From Nocardioides sp. HDW12B (GTDB taxonomy: Bacteria > Actinomycetota > Actinomycetes > Propionibacteriales > Nocardioidaceae): a stretch of DNA of 64,000 nt. The translations under genes and the position numbers were made by a program. Under the pieces are notes generated by a model. It ran no database searches and had not been told where the DNA came from. It saw nothing but the letters and a program-made list of their open reading frames with translations. The stretch is from positions 4,030,001-4,094,000 of the forward strand of contig NZ_CP049867.1 of the NCBI RefSeq assembly GCF_011299595.1, in the 5' to 3' direction. Positions 43,749 to 52,028 of the stretch are shown in pieces (the first letter of the stretch is position 1; each line of letters starts with the position of its first letter).

Positions 43749-45239
43749 TCAGTTCTCCCGGTCGCTGCCCGGCCGTGCGTTGTCGGCGGAGGCCGCTCCC
43801 GAGCTGTAGGGCACCGTCAACCACGACCGCGGCACCTGCATGCCCGCGCTCCGGCGCCCGCCGCGGCTCCAGCCGTCGACCGTGACGCCCTTGCGCAGCG
43901 CCCGCCAGGTGGGTCCGCTGACGACGCCGGTCCGGGGAAGGCCGGCGCGGCGCTGGTACTGACGTACCGCGTCCATGTCGCCCCGCCCGAAGACACCGTC
44001 CACCCGGACGCTTGCGCCGCTGGCGGCGTTCAGTGCGCGCTGCACCCGACGTACCTCGTTGCCGCCGGTGCCGACCTTGACCAGCTTCTTCTCCCCGGAC
44101 ACGCCGCGGACCAGCAGCGCGGTCCACGTCGAGCGCGTCACGTCGCCGGTGTCGCGCAGTCCGACGTCGCGCTGGAAGCGCCGCGCCGCCTTGGTCGTCC
44201 CCGTGCCGTAGGAACCGCTCAGGTCGCGACGCAGCAGCCCGCGCTGCTTCAGCAGGCACTGGGCGGCGCGCACCTGGGCGCCGCGGTCGCCCCGCTCGAG
44301 CCGGTCGTAGTCGGCGAAGCCGAGCCGGACGCCGCAGTCCGGCCCGGGTCGGCCCGGACGCGTTCCCTGGCCGGTGCGCAGCACGTTGCTGTCGACGGCG
44401 AGCGCGACGCCGCCGTGGCGCTCGATGTGGCCGCCGCGGTACTGGTGGACGCGCCGGTTCGGCCACCACCCCGCTCGCGAGATGTACGACGAGCGCAGGT
44501 CGTCGCGCAGGTTCCACTCGGCGATCCACAGGTAGTCGGGGACCACACGCTTGCGGGCGGCCGAGCGGCGCTCGGCGTCGACCATCCGGATGCCGGAGGC
44601 GGCGCTGGAGTAGAGCCCTGAGCGGTAGCCCTGCCGGTGCAGCTGCTTGGTCCAGGCCGAGGTGAAGGCCATCGCGGAGGCGCGGCAGCGACGGTTCGAC
44701 AGGTCGAAGTGCTCGAGGTCGAACCAGACCACGCTGCCGCGGCCGATCCCGAGCCGGCGGACCGCCTGCACGCCGCCACGGGCCGACTCCGTGCCCTGGG
44801 TGCGGGCCTTCGCGTAGTCGCGCGCCGGCTTCGCCGAGATGCGCTTGCCGCGGTAGTAGCCCGGGGGCGAGCAGGACGCCTGACGCCCGACCACGAGCGG
44901 GAGCAGGCGCCAGCCGCGTGAGGCCTGGGTCGTCACCCAGCGACGCGTCAGGTTCGGCTGGCTCGAGCAGGCCCGGTTCATGCCGGCCACGTAGATGCCG
45001 ATGCCGGCGTACTTCGAGTGGCGGCGCCAGGCGTTCATCGCCCGCTGCGAGGGGGCGTCGCAGGTGTCGATCGCGTAGCCGGTGAAGTTGCCGGGCATGG
45101 CCCGCGTCGCGGCCGCGCTCGGGGCGCCGGCGAGGGCGAGGGTGCCGGTCACCGCGACCACCAGGGCAGTCAGCGACGAGACGAGCGACGCGGGTCGGGG
45201 CAGGGCTGGTCGGGGCAGGGCTGGTCGGCGCACGAGCAT
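43749..45239 (-). CDS. secreted DUF1906 glycoside-hydrolase-like protein with PG-binding domains (paralog 2)
   Basis: 496 aa from ATG 45239. The layout matches the neighbouring paralog block by block: signal peptide, PGNFTGYAIDTCDAPSQRAMNAW, IGIYVAGMNRAC, GSVVWFDLEHFD, LWIAEWN, then PG-binding-like modules (ERGDRGAQVRAAQCLLK; GNEVRRVQRALNAASG). The mature protein is much more basic, and a C-terminal tail of about 45 residues is unique. The signal region carries a PALPRPALPRP repeat. A diverged tandem duplication; the 122-bp gap contains a TAGGGT-type -10 for the downstream copy. Confidence 0.86.
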   Translation of the reverse strand: MLVRRPALPRPALPRPASLVSSLTALVVAVTGTLALAGAPSAAATRAMPGNFTGYAIDTCDAPSQRAMNAWRRHSKYAGIGIYVAGMNRACSSQPNLTRRWVTTQASRGWRLLPLVVGRQASCSPPGYYRGKRISAKPARDYAKARTQGTESARGGVQAVRRLGIGRGSVVWFDLEHFDLSNRRCRASAMAFTSAWTKQLHRQGYRSGLYSSAASGIRMVDAERRSAARKRVVPDYLWIAEWNLRDDLRSSYISRAGWWPNRRVHQYRGGHIERHGGVALAVDSNVLRTGQGTRPGRPGPDCGVRLGFADYDRLERGDRGAQVRAAQCLLKQRGLLRRDLSGSYGTGTTKAARRFQRDVGLRDTGDVTRSTWTALLVRGVSGEKKLVKVGTGGNEVRRVQRALNAASGASVRVDGVFGRGDMDAVRQYQRRAGLPRTGVVSGPTWRALRKGVTVDGWSRGGRRSAGMQVPRSWLTVPYSSGAASADNARPGSDREN

Positions 45240-45343
45240 CGAGATCCCCCCGGGGGAAGGCGGCAGGACGTGCTGCCACGCTAGCTGCGCATGTCCCACC
45301 AGCCCCACCCGTCACATCCCTCGGCGTGGCGCGGGGGCCGACC

Positions 45344-46390
45344 TCAGCCCGACGGGGAGCACGTCGCACGACGCCACGAGCCCACGTCGTCGACGTCGAG
45401 CCGGACCAGGTGCGGCACGACTGGGCGGTCGCCGTACCCGCTGTAGACCTCGCTCGCGGACTCGCTCACCACCCACAGGCGACCGCCGTCGAGGCTCGCC
45501 CCCTCGGCGCCGGGCACCAGCCCCCGCGGCGGCCCGTCGCCGACGAGGCGGCCGCAGCGCGAGTCGGCGCTGACGAACCAGGTGCGTACGCCGCCCGGGC
45601 CGAGGTCGCCGTGCACCGCGCCCTGGCTGCTGGTCGGCACCTCGCGGGACGCCTCGGCGACGGCCGGCGACACGTCCAGCAGGCCGGGCCCGAGCAGGGT
45701 CTCGACCGAGAACCACCACAGCCGGGGACGGCCGTGGTCGCGGTAGTCGCCGACCCCGAGCCGACCCGCGGCGTCGTGGACCAGGAACCCGCCCTGGAGC
45801 GGTGACCTGACGGCCCAGACCCTCCGGACCGCGAGCGTGGCGGGATCGAGCAGCCACAGCCGACGCGTCTCCGACAGCCACAGCCCGTGCCGGTCCCGCA
45901 CGAGCCCTCCGGCGTGACGGCACCCGACCGCGCCGCGGGAGCCGACCTCGCCGCGCAGCCCGCCGCGCTGCTGGAGCAGTCGAGGCCCGTCGCGACCGCC
46001 GAGGTCGACCCGGAGGACGCGGCAGTACTTCGTGCCCTCCGGGCCGCCGCCGTCGTAGCCGCTGACCCAGGCGCGCTCGCCGCGCACCACGAGTCCCTGC
46101 GGCACGAACGACTTTCCGGTCTCCGGCAACCAGGCGGCCCGGCAGGCGTGGTGGTCGTTGGCGAAGCGCTCGAGCGGCCGGTCGACGTACGCCGGGCGTC
46201 GGCCGGCGACCGTGCGCGGCGGCCCGCACCCCGGTGTCCCGGGCGCGGCGGCGTCGTCCGGGTCGGCCCGCTCGCCCTGGCGCGCGGCGCCCGCACCCGG
46301 GTCATCGGGGTCCGAGCTCCCGGAGGAGGTGCACCCGCCGGCCGCGAGGGCGGCCGCCAGCACCAGCGTGGCGGCGACCCGGACGGACAT
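45344..46390 (-). CDS. predicted lipoprotein, propeller-like
   Basis: 348 aa. A lipobox (LAAGGC, Cys near residue 20) ends a short signal peptide, followed by a Gly/Asp/Pro-rich linker, so it is a membrane-anchored surface lipoprotein. The rest has repeated strand-turn patterns with Trp (GERAWVSGYDGG, HGLWLSETRRLWLLDPATL, RTWFVSADS, GGRLWVVSESAS) that suggest a beta-propeller of four to six blades. Six or more Cys may form disulfides. No family recognised. Confidence 0.75.
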   Translation of the reverse strand: MSVRVAATLVLAAALAAGGCTSSGSSDPDDPGAGAARQGERADPDDAAAPGTPGCGPPRTVAGRRPAYVDRPLERFANDHHACRAAWLPETGKSFVPQGLVVRGERAWVSGYDGGGPEGTKYCRVLRVDLGGRDGPRLLQQRGGLRGEVGSRGAVGCRHAGGLVRDRHGLWLSETRRLWLLDPATLAVRRVWAVRSPLQGGFLVHDAAGRLGVGDYRDHGRPRLWWFSVETLLGPGLLDVSPAVAEASREVPTSSQGAVHGDLGPGGVRTWFVSADSRCGRLVGDGPPRGLVPGAEGASLDGGRLWVVSESASEVYSGYGDRPVVPHLVRLDVDDVGSWRRATCSPSG

Positions 46391-46448
46391 GGGCCGACCC
46401 TACGGCCGCCCTCGCCGCGCCGGCACGGGCTCGTGGCAGGCTGGCCGC

Positions 46449-46841
46449 GTGCCCGCCCGACTCCGCCCCGCCGACCCGTCCCAGGTGGCGGAGGCCTCGG
46501 ACCGACTGCGCACGGCCGAGGCCACGCCCGCCGACCTGCGCCTGCTGGTCAAGCACTACCTCGCCCTCCTCCAGCAGCGCGCCCCCGGCGGTGCCGTGGA
46601 GGTGCGGGTGCCGCCGTACTCCGCGGTCCAGGTGATCGGCGGCACCACCCACAAGCGGGGTACGCCGCCGGCGGTGGTCGAGATGAGCGCGGAGACCTGG
46701 CTCGGCCTCGCCACCGGCGAGCTGACCTGGCCCGAGGCGGAGCGCGACGGGCTGCTGCTGGCGTCCGGCGAGCGGTCGGACCTGACCCCCCACCTCCCGC
46801 TGGTCCCGGGCGGGGCGACGGGGTCGACGAGCGGCTCCTAG
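46449..46841 (+). CDS. sterol carrier family protein
   Basis: 130 aa from GTG 46449. LRTAEATPADLRLLVKHYLALLQQRAPGGAVEVRVPPYSAVQ region (46500-46640) and GTPPAVVEMSAETWLGLATGELTWPEA match the actinobacterial sterol-carrier-family protein that I recall next to purF in Streptomyces. It is an SCP2-like fold, possibly a lipid- or metabolite-binding protein, and keeps this conserved neighbourhood here except for the sugar island inserted after the following gene. Its TAG stop is part of the next gene's -10 box. Confidence 0.85.
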   Translation: MPARLRPADPSQVAEASDRLRTAEATPADLRLLVKHYLALLQQRAPGGAVEVRVPPYSAVQVIGGTTHKRGTPPAVVEMSAETWLGLATGELTWPEAERDGLLLASGERSDLTPHLPLVPGGATGSTSGS

Positions 46842-46844
46842 GCT
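46839..46844 (+). promoter_or_regulatory. -10 box for leaderless M20 peptidase transcript
   Basis: TAGGCT ends six bases before ATG 46851. Its first three bases are the stop codon of the upstream gene. Confidence 0.5.
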
Positions 46845-46850
46845 GGCGGC

Positions 46851-48197
46851 ATGGATCTGCGCCAGCGAGTCACCGACGTCCTGCCCACCGTCCGCGCCGA
46901 CCTCGAGGACCTCGTGCGCATCCCCTCGGTCAGCGCGCTCGACGAGCACGCCGACGACGTACGCCGCTCCGCCGAGGCGACCGCCGAGCTCTTCCGCGCC
47001 GAGGGGCTCGAGGTCGACATCGTCGCCGTCGAGGGCGGGGCGCCGGCCGTGATCGCCACCCGGCCCGCGCCGGAGGGGGCGCCGACCGTGCTGCTCTACG
47101 CCCACCACGACGTGCAGCCGGTCGCGGCCGAGGACTGGGCCAGCGACCCCTTCGAGCCGACCGAGCGGGGCGAGCGGCTCTACGGCCGCGGCGCCGCCGA
47201 CGACAAGGCGGGCATCGCCGCCCACCTCGCGGCGCTGCGGGCGCTGGGCGACGACTGCGCCGTCGGCGTCACCGTCCTCGTCGAGGGCGAGGAGGAGATC
47301 GGCTCACCGACGCTGGGCGCCTTCCTCGAGGCGTACGCCGAGCGGCTGCGGGCCGACGTCATCGTCATCGCCGACTCCACCAACTGGGACATCGGCGTGC
47401 CCGCGCTGACCACCAGCCTGCGCGGGCTCGTGCGCGCCACGGTCGAGGTGCGCACCCTGACGCACGGGGTCCACTCCGGCATGTGGGGCGGGCTCGTGCC
47501 CGACGCCCTCATGGCGATGAACCGGCTGCTGGCGTCGCTGCACGCCGACGACGGGTCGGTCGCCGTCGAGGGCCTCGTCAGCGGCCCCGCGAGCGAGCTC
47601 GACTACCCGGAGGAGCGCCTGCGCGCCGAGTCGGGCGCGACCGCCGGGGTGCACTGGATCGGCTCCGGCACGGCGGTGTCGCGGCTGTGGACCCAGCCGT
47701 CGCTGACGGTCACGGGTCTCGACGCCCCGCGCGTCCAGGGCGCCTCCAACACGCTGGCGGCGACCTCACGGGCCATGATCTCGATGCGGATCGCGCCGGG
47801 GGACACCTCGACGTCGGCCTTCGCCGCCCTGTCGCGCCACCTGGAGCAGCACGCTCCGTGGGGCGCCGAGGTCACGGTCACCTTCAACGACGGTGGCGAG
47901 GCCATCGCGCTCGACGCGAGCGGGTCGACGTACGACGTGGCCCGGAGGGCCTTCACCGAGGCGTGGGACGGCACCGAGCCGGTCGACATCGGCGTCGGCG
48001 GGTCGATCCCCTTCATCGCCGAGTTCCTCGAGGCGTTCCCGCAGGCCAGCGTGCTCGTCACCGGCGTCGAGGACCCCGACACCCGCGCCCACGGCGCCGA
48101 CGAGGGCCTCCACCTCGCCGAGTTCGCCCGGGTCTGCCTGGCCGAGACTCTCCTGCTGCACCACCTTGCCCCCCACGCCACCTCGCCCACCTCCTGA
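46851..48197 (+). CDS. M20-family metallodipeptidase
   Basis: 448 aa. Metal ligands of the M20 family can be read: His and Asp in LYAHHDVQPVA (about residue 82), Asp in GRGAADDKAGIAAHL, and the Glu pair in VEGEEEIGSPTLG. The dimerisation lid region contains THGVHSGMWGG. It hydrolyses dipeptides or related amides in the cytosol. The gene ends at the edge of the 22-bp repeat array. Confidence 0.92.
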   Translation: MDLRQRVTDVLPTVRADLEDLVRIPSVSALDEHADDVRRSAEATAELFRAEGLEVDIVAVEGGAPAVIATRPAPEGAPTVLLYAHHDVQPVAAEDWASDPFEPTERGERLYGRGAADDKAGIAAHLAALRALGDDCAVGVTVLVEGEEEIGSPTLGAFLEAYAERLRADVIVIADSTNWDIGVPALTTSLRGLVRATVEVRTLTHGVHSGMWGGLVPDALMAMNRLLASLHADDGSVAVEGLVSGPASELDYPEERLRAESGATAGVHWIGSGTAVSRLWTQPSLTVTGLDAPRVQGASNTLAATSRAMISMRIAPGDTSTSAFAALSRHLEQHAPWGAEVTVTFNDGGEAIALDASGSTYDVARRAFTEAWDGTEPVDIGVGGSIPFIAEFLEAFPQASVLVTGVEDPDTRAHGADEGLHLAEFARVCLAETLLLHHLAPHATSPTS

Positions 48198-48216
48198 CCC
48201 CCCACCCCACCCCCGC

Positions 48217-48522
48217 GAAACGTCACTCCTGTACGCGCGAAGCGTCACTCCTGTACGCGCGAAGCGTCGCTCCTGTACGCGCGAAGCGTCACTGGTGAAC
48301 GGGCGAGAGGGCGGTCATGTACGCCGTCAGACTGCGCCGGTGCCACAGCTCGGGTGGCGCTGGACCGCGCCAACGCGTACGGCCGCTCCGTGCGGTACAC
48401 GCGCGACGTCTCGCGCGTACACACGTGACCTTTCGCGCGTACAGGAGCAACGCTTCGCGCGTACACACGTGACCTTTCGCGCGTACAGGAGCGACGCTTC
48501 GCGCGTACACGGACGACGCTTC
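48217..48522. repeat. 22-bp repeat array, 4 units facing 6 inverted units
   Basis: The largest array and the whole content of the 346-bp gap 48198-48543. Reverse-orientation units at 48217-48238, 48239-48260, 48261-48282 and 48283-48304; an 86-bp centre (48305-48390); plus-orientation units at 48391-48412, 48413-48434, 48435-48456, 48457-48478, 48479-48500 and 48501-48522, then GCGGGG. Two unit types alternate on the right (CACACGTGACCTTTC and CAGGAGCRACGCTTC). Lies between convergent genes and marks the left edge of the sugar island. Confidence 0.88.
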
Positions 48523-48543
48523 GCGGGGGAAGTGAGGCGAGGG

Positions 48544-49944
48544 TCAGGGGGAGGTGAGGACGGAGCGGAGCTCGGGGAGGGTGGCGAGCTGGGTGTCGAG
48601 GATGCCGCGGGCGACGGTGACCGAGCCGACGAGCGGGTGCAGGGCCAGCGCCCGGGTCGCGGTGGCGCGGGAGCCGGACAGCGCTGCCTCGACGGTCGTG
48701 CGCTCGACCGCCTTCACGGTCGTCACCAGGCCGAGGGCGTGCGGGTCGAGCGGATCCACCGGGTGGGGGCGCCAGCCGCGCGCGTCGACCGAGCACGGCA
48801 CCTCGACGACCGCGTCGGCGTCGAGGCCGGGCAGCGTCCCCCGGTTCGGCACGTTCAGCACGAGCGTCGTCGCCTCGTCGCGCGCGATCGCGCGCATCAG
48901 CTGCAGCGCGACGCGGTCGTAGCCGCCGCCGTCGAGGTCCTCCTGGTCGCGCTCGCCGGACCCGGTCGCCTCCCGGCTCTCCGCCATGTACGTCGCCTCG
49001 CGCGCCATCCGCGCCCGCTCCCAGGCGTCGAACGCCTCGCCCGGTCCGAAACGCTCGCCGCCCGTACCGCCGCCCGGACCGCCGCCAGGACTGCCTGCCC
49101 CGGCCGCTCCCCAGAACTCCTGCTGCTGCTCGAGCAGCACCTCGCCGCGGGTGCGGCCGGCCTTCTGCTCGGCGGCCACCGCGTCGGTGCGGTAGTACCA
49201 GTACCAGAGGTACTCGTTGGGCACCGTGCCGAGCGTGGCCAGCCAGTCGGGGCCGAACAGCCGTCCCTCCTCGGTGCCCAGCAGAGCGGCGCGGTCGGCG
49301 AGCAGGCCGGGCAGCCGGTCGGTGCCGTCGACGACGACCCGGCGCAGCCAGCCGAGGTGGTTGAGCCCGGCGTAGTCGAAGGTGGCCGTCGCCGGGTCGA
49401 CCCCGAGCGCCCGGGCCACCCGCTTGAACATGCCGACGGGGGAGTCGCAGATCCCCACCACGCGGTCGCCCAGCACGCGTGACATCGCCTCGGTCACCAT
49501 GCCCGCCGGGTTGGTGAAGTTGATGACGTGGGCCTCGGGCGCCACCCGCCGCACCGTCTCGGCGACGTGCATCGCCACCGGGACCGTGCGCAGGCCGTAG
49601 GTGATGCCCCCGGCGCCGGTGGTCTCCTGCCCGAGCACCCCGAGGTCGAGGGCCGAGCGCTCGTCGCACACCCGTCCGGCGAGCCCGCCCACCCGGATGG
49701 CGGAGAAGACGAAGTCGGCCCCGCGCACCGCCGTCTCGAGGTCGGTCTCCAGGTGCACGCGAGGCCCGCCGCCGCCGTGGGCGGCGGTCGCGTCCTCCAG
49801 CACCCGACCGATGGTGCGCAAGCGTCCGGGGTCGAGGTCGTGCAGCACCAGGTCGGTGACCCGACCCGGACCCTCGTCGTGGAGCAGGGCGCGGTGGACC
49901 AGCGGCACGCGGAAGCCTCCGCCGCCCAGGATGGTCAGTCTCAT
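48544..49944 (-). CDS. GH4-family glycosidase (6-phospho-beta-glucosidase type)
   Basis: 466 aa NAD-dependent family 4 glycosidase. N-terminal NAD-binding ILGGGGFRVPLV; NFTNPAGMVTEAM; metal-site residues Cys166 in VGICDSPVG and His196 in LNHLGW, the Cys-His spacing typical of GH4. These enzymes use redox elimination at C3 and often act on 6-phosphorylated disaccharides; ChbF of the chitobiose pathway belongs here. The stretch around residues 285-300 is a Gly-rich insert (AGSPGGGPGGGTGG). It overlaps the DeoR gene by 4 bases (ATGA) in one operon. Confidence 0.88.
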   Translation of the reverse strand: MRLTILGGGGFRVPLVHRALLHDEGPGRVTDLVLHDLDPGRLRTIGRVLEDATAAHGGGGPRVHLETDLETAVRGADFVFSAIRVGGLAGRVCDERSALDLGVLGQETTGAGGITYGLRTVPVAMHVAETVRRVAPEAHVINFTNPAGMVTEAMSRVLGDRVVGICDSPVGMFKRVARALGVDPATATFDYAGLNHLGWLRRVVVDGTDRLPGLLADRAALLGTEEGRLFGPDWLATLGTVPNEYLWYWYYRTDAVAAEQKAGRTRGEVLLEQQQEFWGAAGAGSPGGGPGGGTGGERFGPGEAFDAWERARMAREATYMAESREATGSGERDQEDLDGGGYDRVALQLMRAIARDEATTLVLNVPNRGTLPGLDADAVVEVPCSVDARGWRPHPVDPLDPHALGLVTTVKAVERTTVEAALSGSRATATRALALHPLVGSVTVARGILDTQLATLPELRSVLTSP

Positions 49945-50708
49945 GCCGGTCCTTCCAGGCTCGTGATGATCTCGACGCCGGAGTCGGCCAGGCAGGCGAG
50001 GGTCTCGGGGTCCGAGCCGGGCTCGGTCACGACCGCGGCCAGGTCCGTGGGTCCGCAGACGCGTGCGATGCCGCGTCCGGGGAACTTGCTGGCGTCGGCG
50101 ACCAGCACGGTGCGCTCGGCCGCCTCGAGCATGGCCCGCTTGACCGGGACCTCGACGGCCGTGGTGTCGAGCACGCTGCCGTCGCGGCGCACACCGCTGG
50201 TGCCCAGGAACAGCACGTCGGCGTGCACCTGGCGGATCGCCTGCTCGGTGAGGAAGCCGACGAGCGAGCGGTAGTTGCGACGCACCACCCCGCCCAGCAC
50301 GATGAGCTCCACCGCCTCGTCCTCGGCGAGCTCCTCGTAGACCGGGAGGCTCGAGGTGATGACGGTGACCTCCCGCCCGCGCAGCGCCCGAGCGAGGTGC
50401 CGGGTGGTCGTGCCGATGTCGATGAGCAGCACGTCGCCGTCGCGCACCAGGCCGGCCGCGACGGTCGCGACGCGGTGCTTGGCGTCCTCGTGGTCGCCGG
50501 CGACCACGTCGAAGGGCGGCTCGGCGGTCCCCAGCGGAGCGGCCCCTCCGTGGACCCGGCGCAGCATGCCCTCGGACTCGAGGTAGGACAGGTCGCGCCG
50601 CACCGTGGCGCCGCTGACCCCGAGCTCGCGGGTCAGCTCGCCGACCTCGGCGGGCCCGCCCGTGCGGAGCCGCTCCAGGATGCGGTCGTGGCGACGCCGG
50701 GCGAGCAT
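49941..50708 (-). CDS. DeoR-family transcriptional regulator
   Basis: 255 aa. N-terminal winged helix RRRHDRILERLRTGGPAEVGELTREL, then GVSGATVRRDLSYLESEGMLRRVHGGA, followed by the DeoRC sensor with DGDVLLIDIGTTTRHLAR and SLPVYEEL. The sensor usually binds phosphorylated sugars. First gene of the minus-strand pair with the GH4 gene and divergent from the kinase-importer operon, so it probably controls both sides. A TACCGT box six bases before the ATG suggests a leaderless transcript. Confidence 0.92.
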   Translation of the reverse strand: MLARRRHDRILERLRTGGPAEVGELTRELGVSGATVRRDLSYLESEGMLRRVHGGAAPLGTAEPPFDVVAGDHEDAKHRVATVAAGLVRDGDVLLIDIGTTTRHLARALRGREVTVITSSLPVYEELAEDEAVELIVLGGVVRRNYRSLVGFLTEQAIRQVHADVLFLGTSGVRRDGSVLDTTAVEVPVKRAMLEAAERTVLVADASKFPGRGIARVCGPTDLAAVVTEPGSDPETLACLADSGVEIITSLEGPA

Positions 50709-50714
50709 GCGCTC

Positions 50715-50749
50715 ACGGTAGCAGCCAGAAGTGCGCAGAAGTGATCACT
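50715..50749. promoter_or_regulatory. deoR-gene promoter and candidate operator
   Basis: Minus-strand -10 TACCGT (complement of 50715-50720) sits six bases before the DeoR ATG. Behind it lie two direct repeats CAGAAGTG (50726-50733 and 50736-50743) spaced ten bases apart, running into the palindrome AGTGATCACT (50740-50749). Direct repeats one helical turn apart are a usual form for DeoR operators. Confidence 0.5.
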
Positions 50750-50864
50750 GGGCCGGGCTGCCGGCGGCACGAACGCCCCAGAGGTAACGATCTGGATTTT
50801 CGTGCGTGGGTCCTTGCGCACAAATGAGCACCTGGGCAACACTGCCGCGCAAGGAGGTGCGCCG

Positions 50865-52028
50865 ATGTCCGACCCCGACGGCCCCGACGGCCCTGTCGGT
50901 CCCGACACCTCCGCGCGCCCGCTGGACCTCGTCGTGACCGGCACCGTGTTCCTCGACCTCATCCTCACCGGACTGCGTGCGGCCCCGGTCGGCGGCCGCG
51001 AGATCATGGCCGACGGCATGGGCTCGAGCCCCGGCGGCGCGGCGACCCTCGCAGTGGCCGCGAGCCGGCTCGGCGTCGCCACCGGTCTCGTCGCCGCCTT
51101 CGGCTCCGACGTGTACGGCGACTTCTGCTGGTCGACGCTCGAGGAGGACGAAGGTGTCGACCTCTCGGCGTCGCGGCGCATCGAGGGCTGGCACTCCCCG
51201 GTCACGGTGTCCCTGGCCTACGACGACGACCGGGCGATGATCACCCACGCGCACGAGCCGCCGCTCGACCCCGACCTGCTCTTCGGCCGGGTGCCGCAGG
51301 CCCAGGTCTGCTTCGCCGACGTCGGGACCACCCGGGCGCCGTGGGTCGACGACGCCGTGGCGCGGGGCTCGCGGGTCTTCGCCGACGTCGGCTGGGACGA
51401 CACGGGGGCCTGGGACGCCGACGGCCTCCGGGAGCGCCTGAGCGGGTGCCACGCCTTCGTGCCCAACGCCGCGGAGGCGATGGCCTACACCGGCAAGGAC
51501 CACCCCGGCGCGGCGTTGGAGGTCATCCGTGACTGGGTGCCGCTGGCCGTGGTGACCGCCGGCAGCGGCGGCGCCTACGCGGCCGACGAGACCACCGGCG
51601 AGACCGTGTGGGTCCCCGGCCTGCGGGTGCCGGCCGTCGACCCGACCGGGGCCGGGGACGTCTTCCTGGCCGCCCTCATGGCCGGCACGCTGCGCGACTG
51701 GCCGTTGCTGCAGCGGATCCGCTTCGCCAACCTCGCCGCGGCGCTGTCGGTGCGCGACGTCGGCGGCGCGCTCGCCGCGCCGGGCTGGGGCGACGTGTGC
51801 GACTGGTTCACCGACCTCGACCCGACGAGCCGGCTGGCCCGCGACTACGGCTTCCTGGAGGAGGTCCTGGCCGGCGTGGAGCACCGGATGTTCGCCCGCG
51901 CCGTGCCCACCATCGGCTTCGACAGCGGCACCCACGACCACTCGCGCCACGGCCCCCGCCCGGCCCACCACAGCACCGCCCACCCCCTGTCCACCGCCAA
52001 GCCCGCCTCGCCCCAGGAGAACCCATGA
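50865..52028 (+). CDS. PfkB-family carbohydrate kinase
   Basis: 387 aa from ATG 50865, with AAGGAGG upstream; TTGCGC at 50814 may be the -35 box. Ribokinase fold: MADGMGSSPGGAATLAVAASRLG near the substrate site, and the catalytic DPTGAGDVFLAALMAG near residue 260. Likely phosphorylates the imported sugar, here plausibly glucosamine or a glucosaminide. The C-terminal 60 residues are rich in His and Pro (THDHSRHGPRPAHHS), beyond the usual 310-residue family length. Stop overlaps the next start (ATGA). Confidence 0.9.
   Translation: MSDPDGPDGPVGPDTSARPLDLVVTGTVFLDLILTGLRAAPVGGREIMADGMGSSPGGAATLAVAASRLGVATGLVAAFGSDVYGDFCWSTLEEDEGVDLSASRRIEGWHSPVTVSLAYDDDRAMITHAHEPPLDPDLLFGRVPQAQVCFADVGTTRAPWVDDAVARGSRVFADVGWDDTGAWDADGLRERLSGCHAFVPNAAEAMAYTGKDHPGAALEVIRDWVPLAVVTAGSGGAYAADETTGETVWVPGLRVPAVDPTGAGDVFLAALMAGTLRDWPLLQRIRFANLAAALSVRDVGGALAAPGWGDVCDWFTDLDPTSRLARDYGFLEEVLAGVEHRMFARAVPTIGFDSGTHDHSRHGPRPAHHSTAHPLSTAKPASPQENP

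Noticed and set aside
48217-48522. Possible CRISPR array
   Set aside because: Units are contiguous 22-bp repeats without spacers, change orientation within the array, and no cas genes are present.
50709-50864. DasR (dre) operator controlling the amino-sugar island
   Set aside because: No ACTGGTCTAGACCACT-like sequence found here; the DeoR-type direct repeats are the more likely control.
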